Shown here piece after piece: positions 54,336 to 64,000 of a stretch of 64,000 nt of DNA. The notes beneath the pieces were generated by a model that saw nothing but the letters and a program-made list of their open reading frames with translations, was not told where the DNA came from and ran no database searches. The stretch lies in the NCBI RefSeq assembly GCF_902459465.1, contig NC_047068.1, positions 18,933,195-18,997,194 on the forward strand, in the 5' to 3' direction. Numbering within the stretch: position 1 is the stretch's first letter; every line of letters starts with the position of its first letter. The stretch is from Asterias rubens (taxonomy: Eukaryota; Echinodermata; Asteroidea; Forcipulatida; Asteriidae). A program made the position numbers and the translations under genes.

Positions 54336-56990
54336 ACTATTAATGGTGTTGGAGTTTGATGGATTGAGCTCTGTTTCTACAAGAGAACTTTTGTAGTGTA
54401 TTCAATGAGTACTGAAGTCAATAGTGGGTTGCTATAATGGTGTTGGATTTTGATGGATTGAGTACTGTTTTCAAAAGAGAACTGTTGCAGTTTGATTCAC
54501 TGAGTACTGCAGCCAATAGTGGGCTGCTATAATGGTGTTGGAATTTGATGGATTGAGGACTGTTTCCATAAGAGAACTGTTGCAGTGTTGATTCACTGAG
54601 TACTGAAGCCAATAGTGGGTTACTATAATGGTGTTGGAGTTTGATGGATTGAGTACTGTTTCCACAAGAGAACTGTTGCAGTTTGATTCACTGAGTACTG
54701 AAGCCAATAGTGGGCTGCTATAATGGTGTTGGAATTTGATGGATTGAGGACTGTTTCTATAAGAGAACTGTTGCAGTGTTGATTCACTGAGTACTGAAGC
54801 CAATAGTGGGTTGCTATAATGGTGTTGGAGTTTGATGGATTGAGTACTGTTTCCACATGAGAACTGTTGCAGTTTGATTCACTGAGTACTGAAGCCAATA
54901 GTGGGTTACTATTAATGGTGTTGGAGTTTGATGGATTGAGTACTGTTTCCACATGAGAACTGTTGCAGTTTGATTCACTGAGTACTGAAGCCACAAGCGT
55001 ACTGAAACCAATAGCGAGTTACTGAATCCAATAGCGAGTTACTATAGTTGTGTTGGAGTTTGATGGATTGAGTACTGTTTCCATAAGAGAACTGTTGCAG
55101 TGTTGATTCACTGTACTGAAGCCAATAGTGGGTTGCTATAATGGTGTTGGAGTTTGATGGATTGAGTACTGTTTCCACATGAGAACTGTTGCAGTTTGAT
55201 TCACTGAGTACTGAAGCCAATAGTGGGTTACTATTAATGGTGTTGGAGTTTGATGGATTGAGTACTGTTTCCACATGAGAACTGTTGCAGTTTGATTCAC
55301 TGAGTACTGAAGCCACAAGCGTACTGAAACCAATAGCGAGTTACTGAATCCAATAGCGAGTTACTATAGTTGTGTTGGAGTTTGATGGATTGAGTACTGT
55401 TTCCATAAGAGAACTGTTGCAGTGTTGATTCACTGTACTGAAGCCAATAGTGGGTTGCTATAATGGTGTTGGAGTTTGATGGATTGAGTACTGTTTCCAC
55501 ATGAGAACTGTTGCAGTTTGATTCACTGAGTACTGAAGCCAATAGTGGGTTACTATTAATGGTGTTGGAGTTTGATGGATTGAGTACTGTTTCCACAAGA
55601 GAACTGTTGCAGTTTGATTCACTGAGTACTGAAGCCAATAGTGGGCTGCTATAATGGTGTTGGAATTTGATGGATTGAGGACTGTTTCCATAAGAGAACT
55701 GTTGCAGTGTTGATTCACTGAGTACTGAAGCCAATAGTGGGTTGCTATAATGGTGTTGGAGTTTGATGGATTGAGTACTGTTTCCACATGAGAACTGTTG
55801 CAGTTTGATTCACTGAGTACTGAAGCCAATAGTGGGTTACTATTAATGGTGTTGGAGTTTGATGGATTGAGTACTGTTTCCACATGAGAACTGTTGCAGT
55901 TTGATTCACTGAGTACTGAAGCCACAAGCGTACTGAAACCAATAGCGAGTTACTGAATCCAATAGCGAGTTACTATAGTTGTGTTGGAGTTTGATGGATT
56001 GAGTACTGTTTCCATAAGAGAACTGTTGCAGTGTTGATTCACTGTACTGAAGCCAATAGTGGGTTGCTATAATGGTGTTGGAGTTTGATGGATTGAGTAC
56101 TGTTTCCACATGAGAACTGTTGCAGTTTGATTCACTGAGTACTGAAGCCAATAGTGGGTTACTATTAATGGTGTTGGAGTTTGATGGATTGAGTACTGTT
56201 TCCACATGAGAACTGTTGCAGTTTGATTCACTGAGTACTGAAGCCACAAGCGTACTGAAACCAATAGCGAGTTACTGAATCCAATAGCGAGTTACTATAG
56301 TTGTGTTGGAGTTTGATGGATTGAGTACTGTTTCCATAAGAGAACTGTTGCAGTGTTGATTCACTGTACTGAAGCCAATAGTGGGTTGCTATAATGGTGT
56401 TGGAGTTTGATGGATTGAGTACTGTTTCCACATGAGAACTGTTGCAGTTTGATTCACTGAGTACTGAAGCCAATAGTGGGTTACTATTAATGGTGTTGGA
56501 GTTTGATGGATTGAGTACTGTTTCCACATGAGAACTGTTGCAGTTTGATTCACTGAGTACTGAAGCCACAAGCGTACTGAAACCAATAGCGAGTTACTGA
56601 ATCCAATAGCGAGTTACTATAGTTGTGTTGGAGTTTGATGGATTGAGTACTGTTTACATTAGAGAACTGTTGCAGTTTTAATCACCGAGTTCTAAAGCCA
56701 ATAGTGGGTTGATTACTATACGGGTGTTGGATTTTGATAGATTGAGTACTGTTTCCATAAAAGAACTGATGCAGTTTGATTCACTGAGTGCTGAACCCAA
56801 AAATGGGTTGCTATAATTGTGTTGGAGTTTGATGGATTGAGTACTTTTTCTACAAGAGAACTGTTTCTGTTTGATTCACTGAGCACTGAAGCCACAAAAG
56901 GGGTGACTATTAAATGGTGTTGGAGTTTGATAGATTGAGTACTGTTTTCACAAGAGAACTGTTGCAGTTTGATTCACTGCTTCCAAGGCT
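54336..56990. repeat. 96-bp satellite with a 322-bp higher-order repeat
   Basis: The monomer contains GGTGTTGGAGTTTGATGG, GAGTACTGTTTCCA, GAGAACTGTTGCAG and TTTGATTCACTGAG. Starts of GGTGTTGG are spaced 95-96 bp, except that from 54917 a pattern of 132, 94 and 96 bp repeats at 322-bp intervals (54917, 55239, then 55848, 56170, 56492). The 132-bp monomer carries an extra AAACCAATAGCGAGTTACTG segment. The 322-bp copies are nearly identical. Minus-strand open frames of 64-155 residues are by-products of the repeats. Degenerate monomers lie at the edges (54340 and after 56650). Confidence 0.92.
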
Positions 56991-57081
56991 GTTAGTGTTA
57001 GTGTAAGAAACTGCTGTAAAGTTGTGCTTTTCAAAGTGTTCAGGTGTTAAAGACACTAAATAAACCTTGATATTTCCTCAA

Positions 57082-58053
57082 TCACAGTGGACCGACTTGG
57101 TTTGGCTGTCTTAGTTGGTTACATCTACACACCATGGATATAAATGCTTTCCTGAGCTGTTCATACTTGAATCCATACAAGACTGGATTTATGGCCGAAT
57201 TCAGCATGGTCAGAAGTGCACTTATCTCCCATATGGCCTCTTCAATGATGGAAAGTTGTGCAGGCCGAAACACGGATATGACATACCAGATGGCTCCAGG
57301 CGAGGCAAGAATCAGGAAAGCTGTGGTGATAATAGCAAGAGTAGTGGTGACGTTCTTGTGAGCTTGGTGAAGTTCTTGAGCTGGGCCCTGGATTCCTTGC
57401 TCTTCTAGGTTCCTGGCTCCTTGTTTCAGGTTGATGAGTATTCTGATGTACATCCAAATTGTAGCTGCAGTTGGTAACAGACAGAACAGCATTCCTGCAA
57501 TGCCCGAGGCTGCAGATATTTGTAGTTTGCTAATTGCACAATTGTCATTTTTGTGCTGATCTATTGTAAGGACTGATCCAGGCATGAACACTATTACGGG
57601 AATTATCCAAACAGCAAGTAACAGCAGCGCGATCTTTCTTCTTGTGAAGTAGCTTGCATATTGCAAAGGTCGAGTGATTCCAATAAATCGTTCATAATTT
57701 GCCAAAGAAAGAATGAGAGCAGAGTGGGCATTAAAGCAGTTGATAAAGAAATAATAAATCTCAAAACTGCTGAACTGCAAAATCGTATCTGCTGTACACT
57801 GGCTGCTGTTAGAGTGTAAAGAACTGTTTGCATAATAGAAGCTTTGCAAACCAATAGATGCATATTGAGTATAAAATATAGAGACCAATGCATCTGCAAC
57901 AGCAAGGTTGAGTATCATCAAATTGGTCACATTATGCAGTTTCTTTGTGTAGGTTATAGTCAAAAATACAAGAACATTTCCAACAAATCCAGCACTTCCA
58001 ACCATTGGTATCAGGACTTGTAAAACTGCAAACAAGTTTATAGCTTCATCCAT
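57082..58053 (-). CDS. Second class A G-protein-coupled receptor
   Basis: 323 residues from the first ATG of the frame, MDEAINLF. GN with N26 (TM1), NLAVAD with D54 (TM2), YERF at 120-123 (a DRY variant), TM6 ASPGAIWYV in place of CWxP, and TM7 NSAINPVLYGFKYEQLRKAF with intact NPxxY. The usual TM3 cysteine is shifted: C86 lies 36 residues before R122 instead of about 25. A loop-2 cysteine is in DNCAIS. N-glycosylation sequons NSS at 76 and 82. Upstream, in frame, AAACAGCTCTCACTG follows a strong acceptor (CTGCTTTCATTCAG), so a further 5' exon may exist. Ligand unknown; not close to the receptor at 15077. The 322-bp satellite lies just beyond its 3' end. Confidence 0.85.
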   Translation of the reverse strand: MDEAINLFAVLQVLIPMVGSAGFVGNVLVFLTITYTKKLHNVTNLMILNLAVADALVSIFYTQYASIGLQSFYYANSSLHSNSSQCTADTILQFSSFEIYYFFINCFNAHSALILSLANYERFIGITRPLQYASYFTRRKIALLLLAVWIIPVIVFMPGSVLTIDQHKNDNCAISKLQISAASGIAGMLFCLLPTAATIWMYIRILINLKQGARNLEEQGIQGPAQELHQAHKNVTTTLAIITTAFLILASPGAIWYVISVFRPAQLSIIEEAIWEISALLTMLNSAINPVLYGFKYEQLRKAFISMVCRCNQLRQPNQVGPL

Positions 58054-58062
58054 ATTGCTCAC

Positions 58063-58539
58063 CCAGTCATTGAAGTCACTGTATGTGAAACAGTGAGAGC
58101 TGTTTCTGAATGAAAGCAGACCTGTGTGTGGCTAGTACACCGCAATATACTCCAATATAGGATCACAATACTAGAAAATAACACAATCACTAATTACCTC
58201 TAAGTAATAATTAAGAGTGACACATACTACACGAAAGGCGGTCCATCAGCAGATATTGCTTTTTATCAGTCTGTTTTGTTATCAAACAAATATTATCATA
58301 AAGTAAGCAACGAGCAAAATATCTATAACCATACAGTAATTATACTTTGTTTAAAGCCGTAAGTAATATCTGAAACTAGCTCAGTGCAATTTCAACTCCC
58401 AATAAAAACAATTTTGTTTGTGTAGCTCATTAGATCAAATTAAACCCTAATGTATGAGGATAATAACGTGACAATCACTCACATGCCTTGTGACTTCAAT
58501 AAGAGACACACTGGTTAAAATCAGGTCAAGTCTATCTTA
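58063..58539. other. Upstream region of the second receptor
   Basis: No further exon recognised. The segment GACTTCAATAAGAGACACACTGGTTAA (58490-58516) is almost identical to one at 53812, so part of this flank is repeated on both sides of the satellite/receptor block. Confidence 0.45.
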
Positions 58540-58675
58540 TGGTCTGTATGCTTTGTTTTTGAAAGGACACAATATAAGGAATATGTAAATTTGCACTGGC
58601 GCATTTCAAAGGTGTCCAGGCAATGACCTTGGGGCGTGGAGGCAATCGCCTTTGATGCCTCTGTGGAGTATCAGG
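58540..58675. repeat. Dispersed repeat family F copy
   Basis: Holds TCTGTATGCTTTGTTTTTGAAAGG, GGTGTCCAGGCAATG and GTGGAGGCAATCGCCTTTGATGCC, the same order as at 38500-38690. Confidence 0.6.
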
Positions 58676-58927
58676 GATGAGGGTGCTCTTTTTAATTGTT
58701 TTGTTTTCAAAGAAGTTTTAGTAATCTATCACCAAACTTAATCACCACAGCAGTTGCAAGAAAGTCACTCATATTATTTGCATTGGTTTTGTGGAATGTG
58801 AACAGGAGAATGCTGCATCTTTGTTTTCAGCTGATTTATTATTTGATGTGTTTGGTGTCATTAGAATGAGCAAGCTTTATAGGATTTGTTACATTAAAGC
58901 CCCTCTTTGGACCAGTGAAGAAACAGT

Positions 58928-59022
58928 TGGCTCGAGGATGGTTCCAAATGGTTGACCACAGTAGTCAACAAATGGTTATCGACAACGGTATTCAACCAAT
59001 GGTTGTCGACCATAGTAGTCCA
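58928..59022. repeat. Tandem repeat of about 29 bp
   Basis: Units centred on CAAATGGTTGACCACAGTAG, CAAATGGTTATCGACAACGG and CCAATGGTTGTCGACCATAG. Confidence 0.65.
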
Positions 59023-59464
59023 CCTGACATCTGGAGAGTTGTAGTTAGCAAAGTTGAAAGACAATGACTTGCCCCAAAACATACAGTGCACAGCTGCTTT
59101 ACATGCATACATATAGACCTGGACATATATGTTTTCTTGTTGAAGATGGCTAAATTAAACAATATCAAAATAAATACACCCTGTGTTCCTGAAAAACAGG
59201 GGAACAACTAAAAATAAAATTTTTTAAACAATTATTTTGACTAATCTTTTTTATGCGCTTTGCCTGACACAAGTAATGGGAAGCATGCTCCATTTGAATC
59301 AGTGTTGGTTTGGACTAGAACCCACCACCAGTCCACTGAGAGGCCTGTTCAGATTCGACATGTGTATTTGCCAACTTTCATTTGTGTGCCCACTTTCACA
59401 TATCTGTTTTCACATTAGCTAACCACAGAAAAAGTATGCTCAGCAGAACATGTCTACCACTATT

Positions 59465-59610
59465 GTAGGGTGTCGTGCTCGAGCGGATAAGAGCACCAAA
59501 CTCAAGCTCATGTGATTCTGTTCGGAAGTTGTGACACTTGTGTCCCTGATGAGCAAGACACTTATGACTACATGCTTCTCTCCACCCAGGGGTACATGGG
59601 TACATGTGAG
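59465..59610 (+). repeat. tRNA-derived SINE copy
   Basis: CGTGCTCGAGCGGATAAGAGCACC (A box), TGTGACACTTGTGTCCCTGATG and CTCCACCCAGGGGTAC. Same family as 45160-45350; the B box is decayed. Confidence 0.6.
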
Positions 59611-59839
59611 GGCAGCGATGGTTCTTGTGATTAATATAGCTGAGTAGGGCATATTTGTTGCACAGGCTGTATACTCCCCAGGGAGCTAATGGTACCCATT
59701 TAATACCACAGAAAACTTTTAGGTGCTCGACAGTTCAAAATGCATCGTCTGTAGACAGCACATCAGGGAATCGGACTCGTTTACCAGCCAATTAGACAAG
59801 GGGTCATGTCAACTGCTCTACCACTATTATCATCTATAT

Positions 59840-60020
59840 CTTATCTTGCAGAGTTTGTGGTGTTATTATATAGGTGAAACAAAAACTACACTCAAGAGGC
59901 GTTTATACTGCCACAGATTCACAGTCAACACTCAACGCCACTGTTTAGAAACCAACATTAAGAAACTTGCTGTGTATACTTTTTATTTTATCAAAATATT
60001 TGAGATTCAAGCTGGAAGCT
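59840..60020 (+). pseudogene. Relic of a Penelope-like GIY-YIG endonuclease
   Basis: A frame reads WCYYIGETKTTLKRRLYCHR, then a decayed continuation. YIGET followed by an LKxRLxxHR segment is the N-terminal core of GIY-YIG endonucleases carried by Penelope-like retroelements. No reverse transcriptase domain or further catalytic motif is visible in the flanks, so it is a dead fragment. Confidence 0.55.
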
Positions 60021-60059
60021 TTCAGACTTTATCACGTGTTTTGATTCATGGTTGGTTGG

Positions 60060-60415
60060 TTAGGATTTGGGTACTTTTTCAAAATGTCCATAGATTTACA
60101 TTAAACTTACAGGGTTTGAAGATAATGATAGTGGAAAGCTTCCCCTTAAATGTCACTTACTGAGGTGCTGTAGTTTTTGAGAAATGAGTAAAACAATGTC
60201 ATGAAAATACGTTTGTAAATGCTTAAAATAATTTTGGTCTCATGAGACCAAAATTATTTTCATGACATTGTTTTTACCATTTCCTAAAAACTACAGCACC
60301 TCAGCATGTAATATTTTCAGGGAAGCTTTCTACTATAATTATCTTCTGTGTAAGTTTAGTGTAAATCTGTGGACATTGTGTTTTTTGTCCTACAAAAAGT
60401 ACATACACCCTTTAA
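60060..60415. mobile_element. TTAA-flanked MITE, family E copy 3
   Basis: Left edge TTAGGATTTGGGTACTTTTTC, GTGGAAAGCTTCCCC, the palindrome ATAATTTTGGTCTCATGAGACCAAAATTAT, GAAGCTTTC, and the right edge ACACCCTTTAA at 60405-60415. Confidence 0.85.
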
Positions 60416-61019
60416 TCAAGATATAAATAGACTTCTATTAAATTTAGAAGAATTATAAGAGTCCAGAAAGTATAAACAAAAAAGTTAATAGTACAGCAGT
60501 TGACTGCTCGAAAGGGTTGGCTTAAAGTTGTCATTCAATCTACCTGAAGCTCATTTTCAGTAGGTGTATGTTGTCAAAGTGTTGAGGTAAAAATAAAGCA
60601 GAACAAACAGGAGGTCCTCGATTACAATATGTTAATCTATTTTTGTGTTTGTGTGGGGGTGGGCAGGGTTGTGGGGTCAGTGTGTGATTTGTGGTTGTTT
60701 ACATCTGGACTCTTTGCTTCCCTTAAACCCCTTCTCTTGCACCAACCAAATCTAACCATTTGTCATAGTCAACAGTCAACGTAGTTGTTGGTTTAACAGA
60801 GAACTTTTGTTTTGTTTAGGTTGGGTAATCTTCAATTTTTGAAACTTGGGGAAATGTTCATTAGGATCCCCCCCCCCTAAAAAAATAAATAAAATAATAC
60901 TAATAATTTAAGCGATAAACAAACTTTGCCTTGTTTCATTTTAGACAAACCATAAACAGTAAACAAGCAAAAAAATTGAACAAAGTGATCAATACTCTCC
61001 AAATGTAAAAGATATCAAT
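60416..61019. other. Non-coding, nothing recognised
   Basis: Includes a poly-C stretch then A-rich run near 60870; no exon signals. Confidence 0.5.
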
Positions 61020-61335
61020 ATAAACCACAAGGGAAACTGACTGGGTAAATTTGTAAATGATTTTTGGCGTTGAACAAAGAATTGACTAGAGTGGGATTCG
61101 AACCAACGACCTCCGGATTAACGTGCCGGCGCTCTACCAACTGAGCTATCTAGCCCTATATTGGCGGTTGTATGGCTTCTGACTGGCACCCCCGAACAAA
61201 GATATTGACAAAACAGGGACACCGCCAATATAGGGCTAGATAGCTCAGTTGGTAGAGCGCCGGCACGTTAATCCGGAGGTCGTTGGTTCGAATCCCACTC
61301 TAGTCAATTCTTTGTTCAACGCCAAAAATCAAATG
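61020..61335. repeat. Inverted pair of tRNA-like SINEs
   Basis: Two 73-nt tRNA-like cores point away from each other: 61084-61156 on the minus strand and 61233-61305 on the plus strand. Each has A box TAGCTCAGTTGG and B box GGTTCGAATCC. The acceptor stem pairs for most positions (GGGCTAG against CTAGTCA), but the T-loop stem has a mismatch and the anticodon stem end does not pair, so they are SINE parts. The 75-bp spacer includes ACCCCCGAACAAAGATATTG and two pairs of CGCCAATAT words. Confidence 0.8.
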
Positions 61336-61610
61336 TAAAAGAGTGAAAAACACAACTCTTTACATTTCGAGCTGTCCTCCATACGGCTTTTCAAAGTGAG
61401 TGGTGATAAAAATGCTCGGCATCGTTCTATGGTGTTTTTTACACAGGTTACAAAATCCCTTATTCTCTTCCCCGCCGTTCGACCAACCAACGTAGTTTTT
61501 CGAAGCTTAACCCGCCCCCTTTGAAACTATAAATGATAGAATCGGTTTAATTGGAAAAACAAATAAAACGAAGTCACAGTGTGACTTGGGCCTATATCTC
61601 AGATAATAAC

Positions 61611-62001
61611 TTAAAGGAACACGTTGCCTTGGATCGGACGAGTTGGTTTATTAAAAGCGTTTGAAACCGTTTGTTATGAAATGCATATGGTTAGAAAGAT
61701 GTTTTAAAAGTAGAATATAATGATCTACACAAGTATCACTCGAAACTGCACGGTTTTCCTTTTACGTCACGAACTATCACGGTCGGCCATTTATGGGAGT
61801 CAAAATTTTGACTCCCATAAATGGCCGACCGTGTTAGTCGACAGGGTAAAAAGAAAACCACGCAATTTCGAGGCATATTTGTGTAGATCATTGTATTCTA
61901 CTTTTACAATATCTTTCTAACCATATACATTTTACAACAAACGGTTATAGAACGATTTTCAAAGACCAACTCGACCGATCCAATGCAACGTGTTCCTTTA
62001 A
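61611..62001. mobile_element. 391-bp TTAA-flanked palindromic MITE (family H)
   Basis: TTAA at both ends; left arm AGGAACACGTTGCCTTGG, right arm AATGCAACGTGTTCCTT, and a central perfect palindrome GTCGGCCATTTATGGGAGTC / GACTCCCATAAATGGCCGAC. Inner arms TGGTTAGAAAGATGTTTTAA and ATATCTTTCTAACCATATAC also pair. Confidence 0.88.
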
Positions 62002-62147
62002 AAGTACAAGTCATAAAATTATGAGTATGGATGGTGAGCATAAAATAATGTCTCATAATTATTTATGGTTTAGCATGTCAGCTATGACATGTGTTAATTA
62101 TACTTGTGGGATCTTGTAACATATCAAACTGCGCGATGTAGGCTAAT

Positions 62148-62297
62148 CAATGGGAGACTTTCTGGGACGATAGAGGGCAGCAGACTTACCGGATAAATCC
62201 ATTGTTCTCAGAATTATGCGCATGTTCAGAACTACGTAAACAATGGAAATTTACCCGGTATGTCTGCTGCCACCTAGCGTTGGAAAGTCTCCTATTG
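62148..62297. mobile_element. 150-bp palindromic MITE, family A copy 2 (inverted)
   Basis: Starts CAATGGGAGACTTTCTGGG and ends CCAACGCTAGG-complement ..GGAAAGTCTCCTATTG. Same length and internal words as the copy at 2826-2975, in the reverse orientation. Confidence 0.85.
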
Positions 62298-62339
62298 AGA
62301 CTCTAATTTTGTTCTCTCTTTACTAAATGTCCCTTCAAA

Positions 62340-62720
62340 GCTTCCGTAGCTGTGTTTTCTCTCCCCGCGGGGAGAAAACAGGCTACCAGTGCAAACTATA
62401 TACAACGCATGCTAATCCAATTTTAGCACGGGGGCACCAGCTGTGGCCGCGCCGCCATTATTTATTGCAAGAACAATTTTCACGTGAACTGATGACCTCG
62501 TTTTTCCTGTTTGACGATTTCTTTTTCCAGTTTTAACGGACGATTTTATGGCTTGAATCATCACAAATTAAAGGGGTGAGTTGGTAGTATCTGTGCGGAA
62601 AATTTAAATTCTATTGAAAACCTGCGTTTGTGAATTTGAGTGTGTTTTGTACGTTGTGTTTTTCACGACGGCGCAAAATTTGAAAGAACATGTTTGGACG
62701 CACTAGACAATGCAACTATA
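62340..62720 (+). promoter_or_regulatory. CpG-containing upstream region of the next gene
   Basis: More GC-rich than its surroundings near 62360-62470 (CCCCGCGGGGAG, GTGGCCGCGCCGCCATT). CACGTG lies at about 62481. The start site was not determined. Confidence 0.3.
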
Positions 62721-62845
62721 ATGAAAGGGTCACTTTACTGGGCATTGTTGTGGGGATTAAACTGTATTCAGCTTTTAGTATCGAAGGGTCATTATGTTAT
62801 CGACCCTCATATATTTTCGAATCCAAACTTTGATTCCCGTTTACC
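62721..62845 (+). CDS. Probable first coding exon of a secreted or membrane protein (partial)
   Basis: 41 codons plus 2 nt: MKGSLYWALLWGLNCIQLLV then SKGHYVIDPHIFSNPNFDSR. Residues 1-20 look like a cleavable signal peptide. The exon ends at a GT donor (TTTACC/GTGAGG). I do not recognise the product; the rest lies to the right of the window. Confidence 0.4.
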
Positions 62846-63922
62846 GTGAGGCTGTGCAAGCTCCATCGGTGGCAGAAGCTCTCTTGTTTATTCACGGTCT
62901 GTATTTTCGTCAGGGTTAATCATGCTTACATCAAAGTTTCCTGTCGTAGTTTATGCACAAACATTTATAATTTTTTTTGCATAAATCACAAATGCAATAA
63001 TAATATGCCAACAATCAAATGAGTCTAAATCCAACTTCTAAACTTCAAAACAAAATTGTTATCTGCTAGATTGAGTTCTCCATTCTCCTTTAGTCACTAG
63101 ATCGATCACGTTGGTTAGGGATTCTATCGTGTGCCAATATGGGGAAACATTAAAATATTTCAAATGAAATTTTTTTTTTTTTATTTATTTTTTATTAACG
63201 GCAGACTGTTTTAAATTGTGACAAAAAAAATATGTCTACATTAGAGAGGAAATATAACAGATTGGTTTCTTACTCCTGAAACCAAACATTGCTGGTCTGA
63301 AAAGGGGGAAAACAAATTGTTTGAAGTGTTTGTGCTTCAAGGGTGTTGGGGTGTTTTACTGTCATGCATTGTAAAAACATCTATGGATTCTAATCAAGTA
63401 GCTATATGTCTTGGGACAAACATGTTATTAAATTTGTTAAATTTTTGTCATTGAATGAGATTTTGATCTATTTTGCACGCCATACTAGCTTCTGAATATT
63501 CAATAAATCTCGCAACAACAAAAAAAACTTTTATTTCAACACACGATGAAGTGTAAGTGTCATTGTAAAAAAGTTGGAAAGATGATTTTAACAAAAATCA
63601 TTAAGTTTTTGATTGTGAACAATTTGCCTGTTATCCTACTGAAAACACATGCCACCAGGATAACTGAGAAAAAAAAAGGAATCATTTACAACCTCAACAT
63701 CACAAGTCAAGACTAAAATATATTTTCAGTTTAACCATGGTGGAAGAAAGTACATGATAGGCCTATAATTTAGTAAACTTTGTGTCCTTTCATTGCCAAT
63801 AAATCATAATGGGGCACGTTAGGCCTAAGTCAATCCATGGAGGTAGTCCAAGGCTTTGTGTTTAGAACAATTTAATTTAAAATACCAAAAGGATTTTTTT
63901 TTTCTGAAAACTGAAAATCCCT
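62846..63922. other. Intron or intergenic, nothing recognised
   Basis: AT-rich, with T-rich stretches near 63170. If 62721-62845 is a real exon, this is its first intron. Confidence 0.4.
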
Positions 63923-64000
63923 AGACCCAATAACTGGGGCACTGTATTCCTTTTTCAAAATTGTGATATTATCGGTCATTTTCTAGCGCCCCAGACCAAG
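63923..64000. mobile_element. Second copy of the AGACCCA-ended element, cut by the window edge
   Basis: AGACCCAATAACTGGGGCACTG, then TCCTTTTTCAAAATTGTG, CGGTCAT and GCGCCCCAGA: same order as at 43848-44053. Confidence 0.6.

Noticed and set aside
54418-56586. Family of minus-strand open frames beginning MASVLSESNCNSS
   Set aside because: They follow the 96/322-bp satellite and drift between frames; no start context or conserved domain.
58054-58062. Three-residue extension of the second receptor
   Set aside because: It begins with GTG; the first ATG is at 58053, although an upstream exon remains possible.
61233-61305. Functional tRNA gene (GTT anticodon)
   Set aside because: Position 33 is C and not T, the T stem has a mismatch, and an inverted twin is present.
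1-64000. CRISPR arrays, bacterial operons, ribosomal RNA genes, viral genes
   Set aside because: None seen; introns, TATA boxes, poly(A) signals and SINE/MITE content are eukaryotic.

Overview
The window is eukaryotic genomic DNA from an animal, most likely a marine invertebrate deuterostome and probably an echinoderm. Protein-coding genes are split by canonical GT-AG introns or are single-exon receptors. AATAAA signals, TATA boxes and a dense load of short palindromic DNA transposons and tRNA-derived SINE-like repeats are visible. The echinoderm placement is inference from the gene types (a folate-receptor-like gene, TRIM genes with B-box and beta-propeller, orphan rhodopsin-class receptors) and from the repeat families. 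The sequence itself does not prove it.

Layout, left to right. (1) 1-1046: a 138-bp tandem repeat followed by the terminal exon of a + strand gene that begins outside the window. (2) 4606-5262: intact single-exon gene for a folate-receptor-like, probably GPI-anchored protein. (3) 5.3-14.9 kb: repeats, with a diverged duplicated segment (7.8-9.6 kb) carrying two copies of one TTAA-flanked MITE, and a TATA promoter with a first exon and donor at 10.6-10.7 kb. (4) 15077-16054: single-exon class A GPCR. (5) 17-20.8 kb: MITEs. (6) 20896-23989, minus strand: last four exons of a histidine-rich, PPxY-containing protein ending in about 12 GYPAAP-type heptad repeats. (7) 24-30.5 kb: repeats, including a 20-bp AT-rich satellite. 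(8) 30550-39723, minus strand: the complete nine-exon gene of the mitochondrial dicarboxylate carrier SLC25A10; every exon junction was checked for frame. (9) 40.4-46.8 kb: large inverted-repeat transposons, including an 866-bp fold-back element with an 8-bp target duplication. (10) 46785-53493: tandem duplication of a 3.57-kb unit, each copy holding an intact 577-residue TRIM gene with its own promoter. (11) 54340-56990: a 96-bp satellite organised into a 322-bp higher-order repeat. (12) 57082-58053, minus strand: a second class A GPCR. (13) 58-64 kb: SINE pair, MITEs, a Penelope-like endonuclease relic and a likely first coding exon (62721-62845) of a gene running off the right edge.

The genes do not form one pathway. 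The strongest biological signals are the recent TRIM duplication (identical RING/B-box half, divergent propeller half, conserved kappaB-like site next to the TATA box, stop codon inside the poly(A) signal), the low-complexity GYP/His-rich protein, and several MITE families whose target duplications, nesting and one apparent empty site can be read directly. I found no clear previously undescribed multi-gene system. Several lines of the minus-strand 54-57 kb region and the 13.2-13.7 kb region read as long open frames only because they are tandem repeats.
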